Assembly: GCA_003586115.2 (NCBI GenBank)
Contig: QVOM02000053.1
Coordinates: 1,037,658 to 1,101,657 of the forward strand
Length of the DNA: 64,000 nt
Reading direction: 5' to 3'
DNA from: Salvator merianae
Lineage: Eukaryota > Chordata > Lepidosauria > Squamata > Teiidae
Shown here: one piece after another, positions 26,531 through 39,504 of the stretch
Position numbering within the stretch: the stretch's first letter is position 1
Layout: each line of letters begins with the position of its first letter
Translations under genes and position numbers: made by a program
The notes under the pieces: generated by a model
What the model saw: the letters and a program-made list of their open reading frames with translations, nothing else
Database searches by the model: none
Told to the model about the DNA's origin: nothing

Positions 26531-27346
26531 TCTCGTGGCCTTATATAGTCAAAGCTGATTGTGGAAAAAGTGTAATTTGCAAAATTGCTGTGATAATTGT
26601 TATGCCTGCCCAAAAGAAATGTCTGGACCCCCCCCCTTTTAAAAATAAAATCGCCGATGGCCCATTTCTTGCAGTGGCTGGATATATTTCACTGTGACGC
26701 TTCATACTTCTCTATGTGCCTTCTTGTGGTTTCAGTTCCTACGAATCTATACATATAAATTCATACTTAAAAGACACAACACAAACGAAATTGTATCACG
26801 AAGCAGCACAGCAATACAATTCAGTCTTGCTGCTTTCAGTACCATGATTCTTTTCCCACTAGATGAAGTTTCTAAGATTTGCAAGGAACATGTCAAGGAC
26901 GGGTGTATAAATGGATTTTTATTTATTCACAACTCGAAGACTAATTGCTTCGCTTTGCCTGAAGGCCAAGAGATTGGTTTTAATATGACACTTCAAAAGT
27001 ATTCATAGAACTACAGAGATACTAAAGTGTCATTGTTTTAAGAAAGAAATATCACTGTGGTACTTGTGACCCTGAAAAATAAAATCTTCAACCAGTGTGA
27101 TAGATTTTTTTTCTTCCTCCTTCCCCGAGTTTCATTTAAAGCTTGACTATTTAAAAACTGTACAAAGGAAAATATTAAATATTGTGTTGCAACCAAGAAA
27201 AAAGAAATCATTTGAAAAGGAAAGTGTTGCTAACTCCAAGCGGATGTGTTGTGTCCTTTATAAAATGCATCCAAATTCAAAACATAAAACTTGTGATCTC
27301 AGAAGCAAAATATCACCATTCAAGATGTCACGACTGGATGAAATGT

Positions 27347-27372
27347 ATTTAAAAAAAAAAAAAAAAAAAAAA
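27347..27372 (+). repeat. A-rich run
   Basis: An uninterrupted A run of over 20 bases, possibly the tail of a retroposed sequence. No matching body was recognised to its left. Confidence 0.8.
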
Positions 27373-28100
27373 GCTTGTCTAAATGAAAAAGCTGTTTATT
27401 AATGAGCTTTCTTATTTTTCTGGACAACAATATTTCACCCTCTCTCACACAAATAATCTTGAAGATCTAGAGCTTGGGTTATTTAAATTAAGATTGACTT
27501 TTTGTATTGCATATTTTATATTCTGTTTCGTTGCTTCTCAGCTTGGGTCCTTTGAGTCCAAAATATGTCTTGCCGAGCGCACCTTTCTTGCCATAGCCTT
27601 TAATATGTATTCATTGTGTCCTGATTGAAAAAGGCGTGCTAGAAATAAATCCATTTGAATTAAGAGAAAGAGAGAGAAGGAGTTGGTCCATGAAGAATTT
27701 CTTAAGCTCACACACTAGTTCAGTGAAAAGGAATTGCACAAAATGGTGACCATATAGAAGATGTAACTTTGGAACCGAGTTGAATGTAATCCTAGCAGCG
27801 GCAACTGGCAAAGGGGGGGGGCACAGTTGGAGCCTCCCCCCATGCCATGCTGGTTTGCAGGAGATTCAAAAAAACTAGCAAACCAGTATGGTGTTGTGGA
27901 GAAGCTTCTGCCTCTGGTTTCCCTCGCCGGCCACCCCCAAATCCCGGTGAAGTGAGGCTGCTGTAAGTCAAATATGCCAATCAGGCTGGACACTAAGGAT
28001 GGAGTCAGAGCGGGTTGCATCCTTACCAGCTTCCTTTTTGCAGTTCAACCCTACAGCATCATCTCTGCACACAAACAGGGAGCTCAGGAGCAACACAAAG

Positions 28101-28302
28101 GGCCCATCCACAGCTAAGTTTGAATCCAGCTTCAGTCCACTTTGCGATTGAAAGAACCCATCAGCCAAGTGACTCACCATTTTCTTTCCACCTTATCTAA
28201 CCCAAACATGGATTTTCTGAGTTAGATAATACTATATGAAAACATCTTCACCGGTATGTTCTGGCAGTCTGAAAGTGGATTAAAGCTGGATTAAAATCAA
28301 AG
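28101..28302. mobile_element. Family-D inverted-repeat element
   Basis: GAATCCAGCTTCAGTCCACTT on the left pairs with AAAGTGGATTAAAGCTGGAT on the right. The interior GGATTTTCTGAGTTAGA is shared with the 55066 copy. Confidence 0.65.
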
Positions 28303-30151
28303 CATGCTGGCTCCCAGGTTTGGCACCCAATCCGGTGGCTGGATTCAGTTTTGTACCACTTTGCTCCCTGGGAAGATTTTCTCCTTTCGGAAAGTTCCCA
28401 GTCCCTAAGCAGTGTTTATAGCTTGGCGGCCAGGTACGCTTTTGTTTCAACATTCCTGCTGGAGGAGTTGATTGCATGAGCTGAGATCCTGGTATCTCCC
28501 TTGCATTTTCCTTGCGAGGAATTGGGAGAGTAGCGCTTAGCATGATAAGGTCTTTTGCTTTCTTTAATGGGTTACTCCGATAAGATCTCAGACTCCTTAA
28601 GAGGTAGTCAGAGGACTGGAAATCTCTGTAAGGTTACTTGCTTATTTACTTGCTTAATTACTGTTTTCGTGCAGCTGCTGTGGAGCTAAAGTTTTCTGGG
28701 CAGCTTACACTGCAAAAGGAAAGTACACAACCCCAACCATTTTATTGTATTAAACTATAATAATAAGTGAAAACATAAAAAAACCAATAGAATTAAAAAT
28801 AATGCATTAAAAACAGACCTTAAAAACTCCTTTGTAGCACTTTAAGATAGCTGGGTAAACAAAAAAGGACTTCATCTGGAAACTGAGAGCATGTAATGAT
28901 GGTGCCAGGAGGAGGCTGTTCCAGAGCTGGGTGCCACCACTGATAAAGCCTGTTAGGAGGAGGGCTTTCTTCACGTCACATATGCCAGCAAGTCACCGCC
29001 TTACGCTAATTCATTTTGGTTTCTCTTCCCTAAATTATTTAAAAAGAAATCTCTCCTGCTTGCATGGAATCTGTTCCTACAAAATTTTTATTTGGGGGTC
29101 AGTTCAAACACAAGAATTCCAGACCTGTGAAGTTTCACTGACGACTTCCAAATGCTGATGGTGGCAGCTGAATTCGCATTAATCTGCATGCAGATGACTG
29201 TGAAACACATGGGGAGTCCCGTCCAGGTGCCCCCAAACAGGTGAACCAGTGGGGGGTGGGGGCCTCACAGATCCATGCTAATGTGTGGACCAATGAGACC
29301 CAGAAGTGACCTTGTGGCCTCTTAGTCTGGACTAAAGGCCACATGCATTACGCTGCTTATCTGACTCATGTTTGCAATGCGTGAGAGATCACGGAGACTT
29401 CGGCCCCTGCTTTCGTCCTCCTCTGAGCCTGTCCAAAGCCCTGATACCTATTGTAACGAGCAGCATATGGAGACAAGGGAAACGGCCTGTACCAATTCAG
29501 ATGGTTCCCCTTCCTTGCGTCTGACGTTGTTCGTGCAGCTTCCCAGACACCGTTCACGTGATCGGCTGGCGTCGCTTTCAAAGGAAACCTTGCCTGAGCA
29601 CCACTTTAATCAAATTAGAGTTGTGATAATTAAAATAATCTATGTTTATATACAGAAATAGCTATGGAGGTACATGTGTATATACAAAATGCACACAGAA
29701 TTCACAACCAACTGCAAGTGCAGACGGTGTGATCTCTCCATTCCTTTGCTGTAGACACCAAGCCCCTCCAGGGATTCTTACGAATCGACATGGTGTTCTT
29801 GGGAGTTTAAGTCCGCATTTGGATTCCTCACTTTGCTGAATTATGTGTAAAATCCCAGGCACTCGATGCCTGTGGGAGAGGGGAAGTTGCACTGGAAAAC
29901 TCCATATGGACAAAACGGCCAAAAAGGTTAACGCCCCCCAAATCCACAGGGGTTCTTGCCAAACTACTGCCACTGACTTCCATGTGCCTCAGACTCCGTC
30001 AGAAGTGCCAAAATCAGCAAAGCCGCAACTCACAACTGAACCAAAGTCAGCAGTGCCGTCGACTCGCGAGCGCCAGACTTCAGGACTATAAAAATGGCAG
30101 CACTCAGCCCTGACTGAAGTTGGTGGTCTTAAATCGTTGTTTTCTCTCAGT

Positions 30152-30585
30152 GGCCATTTCTGCACTTGTGGGGGGAGGGGGGCAGTTCCGGCCCCGAGGG
30201 ATCCACCTGGCTTGGAACCAGGCCATTCGCACTTTGACAGCCTGTTCTGGGACAGGGTCCGCCCCACTGCGAAGCTTGCACGAGCTTCGGAGCCTGGGGC
30301 GAGGGCTATGAAGGCCAGCAAAAGAAGTTTTAGTGTGCAATTTGGTGTGCTGCTGAAATTGGTCCTCTGACAACACCAGCCCACACAGGTATATACCCTT
30401 CCACACATATACTGGGGCCATCTAACAGTCCCGGGATGGTTGTGGACCTGTTAAAACTGGATCCTGGTCTAGGTAGCCATTTTGGCTGCCTAGACTGGGC
30501 TACACTGCATCCAATGCAGATGCAGCAGCCTACCAGGGGGCATAGCCTCTCTAGCCCACACTGGACTGTGCACAAGAGAGGCCCA
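30152..30585. mobile_element. Family-A inverted-repeat element, diverged
   Basis: It starts GGCCATTTCTGCACTTGTGG, and the interior CTGTTCTGGGACAGGG and CTGCTGAAATTGGTCC segments match other copies. The right end near GCACAAGAGAGGCCC is uncertain. Confidence 0.5.
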
Positions 30586-30629
30586 GAAGTCAGTTGTACC
30601 AGTTTAGCAAGCCACAGAAGGCGTATCAG

Positions 30630-31565
30630 AGACACTACAACCTTCTCGGCAAAGCATTCCAGCTCCTTCAGAGTTATCTGCTAGCTCACGGGCGGTTGGA
30701 AAACCTACATTAAGTGTGCCATTGGGAACGGACAAAGAGCTACAGAATCTGTTATTAAGTTCTGTGATTGCAGAGAAGGCAACCACGTACCATCCACCGT
30801 TTCGGTCTTTGAAGTTACAGCAATTGCCCAATTGTTGCACGACTTATAAATTTGTACCTCGAATCTGTTCAATCAAAGTTCCTTAGATGCATTTTTAATG
30901 CCTCACAATGTATTATGAATGCTACTTGGTGCCCTGAGGCAGGCGTTCCAAAGACAGAGGCATGTTTTGGGATAAATACATTCAATTGGTGGTTAAAAAT
31001 GGTCATCTGTCCAAGATGTTTGGCTCCATGGTCTTAAACAGTAACTCTTGGTTTGATGAGCTTTATAATCTTGGCTGCAAAAATCAAGACATCTGGCTTT
31101 CAATAGGGAATCTGATCACCTTAGGCTATGATAGAAACAGATCCTTGTTGAAAGAATGCATTGGAGATGTTGAGCCTCAAAAAGACCAATATTGGTTAAA
31201 ATTGGGGCCCTAAGCTAGGCCATAAACCTGCTAAGTAACTGCATGATCTAAACTCACCATATTTAAGGAAAGCATTTACCAAAGCCCTCTTGGATGTATT
31301 GCCTTCTGCAGTCTTAGAGGCAGGCACATGAAAATGCCCTATGAAGAACACTCCTGCCCTGTGAAAATCAGGTGATGAAGGCCACAGACCACAACTCTTG
31401 TGTTCTCCCTTTCATAAAGATCTAACGGATCTGGTTCCGTATCCAGGTAGACCTGATGATTTTTATATTAAATTGTTTTTAGAAGATCAGTATAGATGCT
31501 GCTTCTCATACATGCAGCCAAAGGTGTGCAGAATGCTGAGCTACACTGCCACATCATGCTCCTAC
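30630..31565 (+). mobile_element. Non-LTR retrotransposon ORF2 C-terminal remnant
   Basis: Plus-strand frames include SKFLRCIFNASQCIMNAT with EAGVPKTEACFGINTFNWWL near 30875-30990, and RPDDFYIKLFLEDQYRCC near 31450-31510. These resemble the conserved segments after the reverse transcriptase in CR1/L2-like LINEs. Stops and frame changes show that it is inactive. Confidence 0.55.
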
Positions 31566-32429
31566 CCATGGGTTTTAAGCACCATCTAGTGGTTTCCCTT
31601 TGAAAGGCATTCTCCACAGCTACAAAGAATCATCATCTAAAGAAGATAAAAACAAAAGCTCAGCAGCTGCTTGTTGCCTTAGAATCAAGTCTTCTAGTTA
31701 GACAGAGGCTTCCTGTGAAGTTCTTGTCACTGGCTGCCTTGTATTTCTGAATCCTTTTTGCTTCCCTACTCTTTGTTCCTGTTGCCTCCCACAGCTTGTT
31801 TCCACTTGTTCTCAGTGTATGATTTTGGAATATTTAGCTGGTTTTGCTCAGGCTCAGAATCTTTGTATCAGGAAACATGGGGGAAAAGGGGCTTCTTGAA
31901 TTACTGAATTCGACTGCTCCAGGGTAGCCAAATCAGCTCAGATTCAAAGACTTTCCTTTGACCCCAGTGTTATCCAGCAGGTTCCTCCTTGCTCCTTGTA
32001 GTCCAGATCCTTGTCTTCTCAGTTCCTTCTGTGTGCCCCACACACCTTCTTGCTGTGCAGTGATGTCATCACATGGCATTTTCAGGTTTGCAAAGCCTTT
32101 CCTGACGTGTTCTGGCCCTCTGAAGAGCAAATAAAGGTTGCTTTCGGCATTATATGTTGGTGACACTGCATGAGAGTGTCGATTCTTGGTATCATGAATT
32201 GACTTTGGGTCCAGTTCCTCTGTTGGAACATAATTCCATCGTTGCTTCTGCACCTCCTGTCATCTTATCTGGAGCCTTTCCTGGACATGGGCTTTCTTTT
32301 CCTGGCTGTGACCTTGTTCCTGGCTTCAGCTATATTTCCAGCTTCCTGACATTGCTATGATCCAGTCTTGATCCATATCCTACATGAAGGCTCTTTTTAT
32401 CATCTGTGGTAAACAAGTGAAAAAGCAAA

Positions 32430-32705
32430 AAAAAAAAAAAAAAAATTGGATTCAAATGCATACACTCATACAAAGGATTTAAAGATGAATAGGAAATGGA
32501 AACCAGAACTTCTTCTTTTGGCTTTGATGGATACACTATTGGACCAAGAACTATGGAAGATTATTCCAGTACATGATAACTGCTGCAAAATTGCTATATG
32601 CACAAGGATGGAAGAATTTGTTGTTACCCACCACGGAAGACATGGTAAAACAATGGAAGGCAGATTAATTCAGATTAAACAAGAGTCTCTTGTTTGAGTT
32701 ATCTC
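32430..32705 (+). mobile_element. L1 LINE ORF2 C-terminal remnant
   Basis: One plus-strand frame reads ITAAKLLYAQGWKNLLLPT then TEDMVKQWKAD, the conserved C-terminal region of L1 ORF2, at about 32578-32667. It is 5' truncated and lies just after an A run (32427-32445) that may belong to another insertion. Confidence 0.75.
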
Positions 32706-33724
32706 AAGCAAACATGGAAGTTGCAGGAGTTTCTCAACAGATATCTGCAGATTTGAGGTCAAACCCTGCCCCTTCTTCCTTTCCTTACCTGCATATTAAG
32801 TAAAAATGTGCACAGTATTCCTACCTTGGTTTTACTTGGCATTCTTGGGAACTGCGCATAGGCAGAAAAAACCTTAAAGGTCAACATGTCTTGCAGATGA
32901 ATTCTCTGCCCTGTCTTTCTCTCCAGCCCTTTACATCTCTACTTTACTCGAATGTCACACTCGGGGCCTTCTTGTCAATCAAAACCATCCACCTGGAAGC
33001 TTACCCAAACCAAGCGTTTTAATATTCCCCATTAATATCGTAATCAATGTTTGAATAGTGGAGCTCTGTAGAAGGCTATAAACACAGCAGGTAAATTTAG
33101 CTTGGAATAAAAATGATTTGGTGCTACTGAGCTCTGTACAACACACTTGTTCAGGAAAGTTTATGGGAACAATTGCACGGTAATGTTTATGTCTATTTTA
33201 GCAACATTATACGGAGCCCTGCTTTATGGTGGAAGCGACACTGAATATGCAGTGAACTATTATTCAGTTTAACATCTTGCCACTTTGACCTCCTGGTGGG
33301 TAGGAATGGAAATTGATTTTCTGACACCGAGGGCTTCCTTCATGTATAAGGTGTATTTAAAGTGACTGAGCATTGCATTAGAAAGGTTTCTCTTTTTGCC
33401 ATCCGTCATTCCTAATCTTCTTTGCATTTATGTGGCTTTGGCCAGATGGACGCCGGCTGAAGAGGCTTGAAGCTTCTGTGCCGAGTGAGGTTTGGGGGCC
33501 TTCCCCTCTTTCTCCGTGGGATAACGTGAGAGGTGTTTCCCAACCAGAGCTTCCCTTGGTGCATTTGAACTACAGCTCCCGTTGCACCTACTCAGCTCAG
33601 TCAGTGTTCGGAAATTATTCTGGGGAGATGGGAGTTGTAACCCAAAAACACCTGCAGGCAACCTGGCTGGGAAGAACAACCTGCCTTAAAGACTTGCCGT
33701 TTTTATGATACGACGGGCTGCCTT

Positions 33725-34198
33725 GGGGCCTTTCCGCGCTGACCAGCATAGACTTGTGGCAGCCATTCGGTTCTGAGCACAGTTGCTGATCTGGGGCCTG
33801 TTCACACTTTCCACCTTGGAATGTCTGAATCCAAACAGCCACACGGGGTGGCAGCCATCCACACTTCGAGGACTGGAACGGCCCGGAAATAGGCTTCCAG
33901 CACTTGCAGCGTGGATACTGCTCACCTGCCATGACAGCAGCCGTGGAAAGTTCTGGCCATTGCCACGGTGGCTGGGAACATGGTGTGCAACTGTGCAGTC
34001 GCCGCCGCAATTGTAATCTGCAGCATTTGCACCAGGGAGTAGGTGCAAATGCTATGCACTGGGAGCAGCCCAGATGCTCCCAGTACAGCTGTGGAGCACA
34101 ATTTTGTGCTCCACGGCTAGTAGTGATCGGGAATGCCTGCAGAACATCGTGGCCTCTGAGAAATGCGGAGGCACTATGCTAGTGAGTGTGCAGAGGCT
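33725..34198. mobile_element. Possible family-A element
   Basis: It starts GGGGCCTTTCCGCGCTGACC and ends near GTGAGTGTGCAGAGGC, which are inverted-repeat-like. The interior has its own symmetry (GCTATGCACTGGGAGC and the surrounding 34030-34110) and is not clearly shared. Confidence 0.35.
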
Positions 34199-35166
34199 CA
34201 CTAGGAAGCTGCCCAGGGCAGAATTGTTCCAAGTCCAGCTTTGATTGTTCTGCTCTACGCATTTGCTGCAATGCCTGCCTTAGCACACAGAGCAGTTCTT
34301 CTCACCGGGCAGGGGAGGCATCCTGGCTCTTTTGTGCCCTGGGATCATAACAGGGCTCTGAATTTTAGAACTGGACTTCAGGAAAGAAGACCAGACCGGC
34401 GATTTTGTGTGAATATGATGGAGAGCAAAGTGTAACTGACTTTGCTGATTCCACTTCAGAATAGAGCTATGGGAGTCCCAGGGTGTGAATAATTTATTGG
34501 ATGTGTCTTAGAGTACACCCCGGCATTTAAAGTAGGAGTTATGATCTCACAAGCACCCCCCCCCCCAGTGAGATTCAGCCCTGGGCCCTGCTGCTTTTGA
34601 GGGTGCCCAAGTGTGGTGCTGCTGCAGAGAGCAGGGTAGGAGCCTCTTGTACCTCAAAGCCCGGAGCAGGGCGGGTGGCAATCAGGGGTCGCTCGTAGGT
34701 CGAACTGCTTTGCTGGGACCTGCTCAGGGAGGAGGCAGAACCCAGTGGTGGAGGTAACTGGGCCGGACTTTGCACCAGGAAGGCACAGCTCCGGCGGGCA
34801 GGGAGCGTCTCCTGCTGTCTGTTCCTCCGTCCCCATTCCCCCTTCTCATCAAGGCACCGGCCTCTGGGGGCTGGAAAGGAACCGCTCCTTTTTTGTTATT
34901 TTAATTGATAAGTGCAGTTGTTCGGCAGCAGAGTGGGTCACTTTCCTGTGACCTCTCATTAAAATATACGGCAACAACTCTATTTCTGGGCTTAATTAAT
35001 TAGAAAGCACTTCAGGAAGGGAACTCAAAACCTTCCTTTGAGCCAGGGACATCCATGCTGCAAACGGAGAGTTGCAGGCTGCCGGAAACTCACGCCGATT
35101 CTCAGGCACCTGGCATCTGAGCGTTTTCCACCCCCTTTCGCTGAGCAAACCCTTCGCCCAGGTGGG

Positions 35167-35420
35167 TAGGGATGGGCACGAACGAAATTTGCATTTTTTG
35201 ATTCGGTGGCAAAGCAAAAATCTGTGTATTTTTGTTTTGTCAGTGAATCTCAATGTTGAAAAAGGAGGGTTTTTTTTTTTTGCATTTGCTTTCACAGTTT
35301 TCACAATGTTTTCCCCACTGAAAATGCCTTTTCATGGGTTAAAACACAACAAAAACACGAATATTCAATCACATATTCTGTTTTCACGAAAGAAGGGGCT
35401 GGTTTGTTTCAATTGAATGC
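35167..35420. mobile_element. Related hAT-type element, right end lost
   Basis: It begins TAGGGATGGGCACGAACGAAATTTGCA, clearly the same left end as the 11187 element, with the same AT-rich TTCACAGTTTTCACAATG-like interior. No matching right end or target duplication is visible. Confidence 0.55.
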
Positions 35421-35439
35421 TGAAAGAGTCAAAAGCAAC

Positions 35440-35546
35440 TGATCTCATGCTGACCTCATCCATGCCTCCCCGTGATCCATATCAGGAGGCTGGGCTAATC
35501 CAGACCCACTGACCTGGAATTATGGCAGGTAAGTGCAGAAAGGGCC
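35440..35546. mobile_element. Family-A right-end fragment
   Basis: It contains CAGACCCACTGACCTGG and ends GGCAGGTAAGTGCAGAAAGGGCC, with the terminus at 35546 or nearby. The rest is missing. Confidence 0.45.
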
Positions 35547-36339
35547 TATGGTAATGTAACTGGGCTGTTCCAGGATTCATTGTTCCCACAGTAATATTTT
35601 CTTGCCTTGTGGAATTTAGCATATTTGGTGCAGCTGGGAGTGGATTTCCCTCCTGGTCCCTATGGGAGGTGCATCTGATGACATTTTGCGCCTTATCTTG
35701 ACCCCTCAACTTCTCAAGGGAGGCAGGCAAGACGCCTTCAGCATTCCTGCTAAGAAAAAGACCTTCCTTTCTCCTCCTCCTCACGGCCCTCCATAGAGCT
35801 GTCGTTCTGGAATATATCTCATCTTTCTTCTTTTTTCTTTTCAACAGTGCAGCCTCTGCCCAGGACACACGACAGGGACCAGTCGATGCTCATTTGAAAT
35901 GATTTTCATTTCTTCGCTTCTGGAATGGACAGGAGAGCAGGTCTCAGGGGCAACTTCCCCGGACCAGTTTGTCGTGTGCGTTTATTTGTGACAGATGTGG
36001 ATCTTTAGGATGGTTTTCTATCAAATGACATCCGCTGTCACGCTGAAGTGTGTCTAAAAATAGGTCATTGTCAAATCACTGGGAAGGCAAGCGCTGGGCG
36101 GCTAGAAAGGAGGAAGTTAAGAGGAACCCGCAGTGTCTGTTCTGCCCTCGCCTTGAGGTCGTTCAGCCAAATGCAAGGGCCACGATTTACCTTCAGTTTA
36201 TCCCCCTACTGTCTGGGTGCCACCAGCACCTTTGAATAAAAATTCACCTGTGCAAGACTCTTGCAGCAAAGGCAACTGGGGTTTTTGTCAGAGGAAGAAG
36301 TGGGCCACTTTGCTGAACTTCGCCAGACGCATCGCACAC

Positions 36340-37035
36340 AGGCCCCGTCCAGACGGGGAATATACAGGGTGTTTCAAAAAGATGGACCTAATTTCAAAGT
36401 AGCATATTTCACTGCGGCAACATGTTACAATTACACAACAAGTTACAAACAGTTTAATGACTGATCAAGATTTGCTAACCATTTTATAAATGCTGTATAT
36501 GCCCTCCATCTGTTGTACATACCAACAACATTGAGACAACAGTTGAGTTCATCCCCGAAGCCTCTCAAAGTATCTCCTTCCACTGAAGTCACCACTGCCA
36601 TGATTCTGGTTCTGAGGTTGTCCAGATTTGAAACTCTACACCCCGCCCTTTGAAGTGGTACGACTTTCATGCATGGGCGGGTTGTGGTTGCAGAGATACA
36701 GCAGTTTCAAATCGGGTCCATCTTCTTGAAACACCCTGTATAGTGCAATTATGTCTGTGCTATGATGCAACTCCCACATGTACCTATGGCACCCCCACTA
36801 TATCCCTGCTCTGGTCACAGATTTTCCCAGAGTAGCACTATCACTCAGCTTGTGGACGGAGCTGCCATCTTCACCATGGCCACGGCACTTGCGCGGGGCT
36901 GGAAAACGACGGCTGCGCATGCGCAGTATTTTGCACCGTCAAAATAGCCAGATGTCATGCTGTCTGTTCAACAGGCAATTATTCCAGAGGGGCTTTTCTC
37001 CAAAATATCGACTGTTAGCGCGGGATTTGGCCAGC
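36340..37035 (+). repeat. Older repeat interrupted by the mariner element
   Basis: The flanks, CCAGACGGGGAATA then GTGCAATTATG, join to match the inverted copy near 25400, where the sequence is continuous (GACGGGGAATAAATGGTGCTATTATG on the minus strand, read in two pieces). The rest includes the 12-bp palindrome at 36914-36925 and ends near CAAAATATCG. Confidence 0.65.
36365..36738 (-). mobile_element. Tc1/mariner-type element, 374 bp, TA target sites
   Basis: The terminal inverted repeats are CAGGGTGTTTCAAAAAGATG on the left and CAGGGTGTTTCAAGAAGATG read inward from the right, and weaker symmetry extends to about 50 bp. TA flanks both ends (36363-36364 and 36739-36740). A minus-strand frame at 36443-36670 resembles the C-terminal tail of mariner/IS630 transposases (NLRTRI, then a conserved-spacing GDTLRGFGDELNCCLNVV segment), without the catalytic DD(D/E) core. 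This is therefore an internally deleted copy. The element interrupts an older repeat. Confidence 0.8.
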
Positions 37036-37484
37036 ATCTGTAGCCAGCCGTAGACAGAATTGTAGCTGCGTACGCGTAAAGATTGGAGGAGGAAGCATAT
37101 GTGCATATCAAGGAAAACAAAGTACAGAGACAGTGATAATTGGATCCTGGGAGGTGATGGATAACATACCTGGGCAAAGGCAAGCTAATTTGGCATGTCT
37201 GGTGTTTGAAAATGGAAATGTATCCTCTGATCTCGTACGTGCCAGATTGTTTTAGTCTGTTTTGTCTCATTTGCTGTGCTATAAAGAGTGGTCTGGATAA
37301 CTGGCAAGATTTCTGCAAAATATGTGCATTGCATCACTGACATATCGACCATGTGACGAATTTCAATGTTTTCAGGTTGCTTTCCCTCTTTGATGTTCAG
37401 CTATTCCTGTGCATCCGCTTTCAAGATCAGTTCAAGCATCACAGAAGGCTGGAGACAGTGGCAGCAACTTAAAGGAGTCTTTTT

Positions 37485-37830
37485 AAAAATAATTTTTATT
37501 TTAGAATGCATAAACATATATCTTATTCCCAAAAGATGTATGTTCATACATTAACCTTTGTTCATTACATATTGACTTCCCTGCTTCTTAAAAAGTTTCT
37601 TCTAGATTTCGTGTTTCTTGCCCCTCTTGGTTTCTCGGTTCCCTTCTTTCCTCTTTCCTCTTCAAACCCAGCAATAACAAGCTCATTCTCTAATTCTTGT
37701 AGAAATTCGATAAAGGTTTTCCAGGATTTAACAAACTTATCCACCTCCTTATTTCTCAATAAGTTGGTCAATTTGTCCATCTCAGTGAGATCCATCATCT
37801 TAATCAACCCTGCTGATAAACTGTCACATC
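37485..37830 (-). mobile_element. L1-like LINE 3' end
   Basis: The minus-strand frame reads DLTEMDKLTNLLRNKEVDKF then VKSWKTFIEFLQ, matching the extreme C-terminal part of squamate L1 ORF2, followed by an AT-rich 3' region toward 37485. It is 5' truncated. Confidence 0.6.
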
Positions 37831-37854
37831 CGTTATCTTTTGTTCTCGAGAAAT

Positions 37855-38300
37855 CCAGGGAGCAGCTGAAATGACCGATGACTGGAACAGAGCAAATGCT
37901 GTCCCCATCCTCGGAAAGGAAACTGTGGACCAGTCAGTTCAACACTGAGAACCTGAGTAGATCGTAGGGCACAGCATATTTGGCAATATTGGCAAGGCAG
38001 TGTTTTGCTAGAGGCCAGCATGGATTTGCCAATTGCAACTCCTGTCAACCTACGCAGACTCCGCATGCGTTTGGTTTTTTTAATCAGCTGTCTACCCTAG
38101 TGGATTGTGGGTATGAAGCAGGTGTTCTTTACTTGAACTGCCTCTGACAAAGAGTGCCACCCTGTTCTACTGGTTAAATATGGGTTAGTTGGACCCATGA
38201 TTGGCTGGCTGGTCTGGCTGCACTCAGAACGTGCTCATTGACAGATCTGTGAAACAGGGACCATAAGGCGAGACCCTGAGCTCAGGACCCCTCCGTGGAC
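37855..38300 (+). mobile_element. Decayed CR1-type LINE reverse transcriptase fragment
   Basis: Scattered frames preserve the order of CR1 reverse transcriptase landmarks: a CCAGTCAGTT segment (the RPVSL region), GCCAGCATGGATTTGCC, a KECHPVLLVKYGLV-like piece and CTCATTGACAGATCTGTGAAACAGGG. Many frameshifts are present. Confidence 0.5.
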
Positions 38301-39504
38301 TTTTGCACGCCAGGCTTACAGTGTGCATGATCTGATTTCACAGGTGATACAAACGGAGCAGCATTGTGCGTGGACAGTTGGCTGACATCTGGGTATTCCG
38401 ACCAGGAACCGTAATGCAAAGAACGGCCAGACAGAGATAAGGAACTGGAATTATCCCAGGGTTGCTTCCTGCCACCTGGTCATAGGTCACAGCTGGCAGA
38501 GGCAGCACCTGGAGAAATGAGAACACCAGCACTGGCCAGTTATTGGAGCAAACGTTATGTAATCTGTGGGTTACGCCATGTGAACGGTGGGAGTGGACTT
38601 CTCCAGCATGGCACAAAAACCAAGGGGCAAATAAGGGCAGCAGCTGGATAGTGCATTCCAAAGCGAGACGTCTGGGCCATCATGGACTCTAGGGAGCATT
38701 TTCTGAACATAGTTTTGTGGAGTGCAGTTTTGCTATTACGTGGGTGGTAAACGTGACTTCATTTAATGCCACCTGCCTTGTCTCCCTGTCAGATGTCCAT
38801 TCAGCCCAAAGTTCACGTGAATGTGAAGCTCCCCTGTTCACGTGGGCAGAAATCCACCTGAAACCAGAGAATTCCAAGTTTCAGACTAGCCCACCACCCC
38901 TGTTTAAGCCTATTTGTTAAGGCCAAGGGTCATCTGTTTTTTTAAAAAAAAAGCAGAACACATACTTTCATGGGAAATTATGATCATTATAAACCCCACA
39001 GAATCAAGGATGAGATTGCTTTGTGAAGTAGCATGCCTCCAGGGGTGTAACTTTTGACACTTGGAATGTGGCATGTCCAACGCAACTCGGCAAGGTTACT
39101 GGCGCTTTTGAACAACTCAGGAAAGTGGAAATAAAAGGTGTGAACCCGAAGAGATCTTCTATCTGCTCCAGCCGGCTTCTTCTTGAAAAGTGACAGGAAA
39201 GTCATTTTGCAATGGCGACGCTGGCCTGCTCTGCATTTCCAGGGGCACAAGGCAGGCTTGTCTCCCGCTGTAAAAGCAAACACGTTGCAATACCTTCAGG
39301 CAGTTCTTGCCACCACAGGGAGGACCACAGGGTGGGTGCCCACACAGCCTTTTTGCTGTCAAGTAGTTGGGGACAAGCGGCAATAGAAGATGCTCTCCTC
39401 AGCATTGTCCTAAGAAGCTGGCCAGCGGCAGCCTTAAAGAATTTTTGTTTTATTACGACATCAGTGCGCATGGGTTGGTGCCTGCTCCTAACATCTTGAA
39501 CACA

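Noticed and set aside
35525..35546. Consensus splice donors at family-A ends read as gene exons
   Set aside because: The same motif recurs at repeat termini without any adjacent coding sequence, so it is a property of the element.
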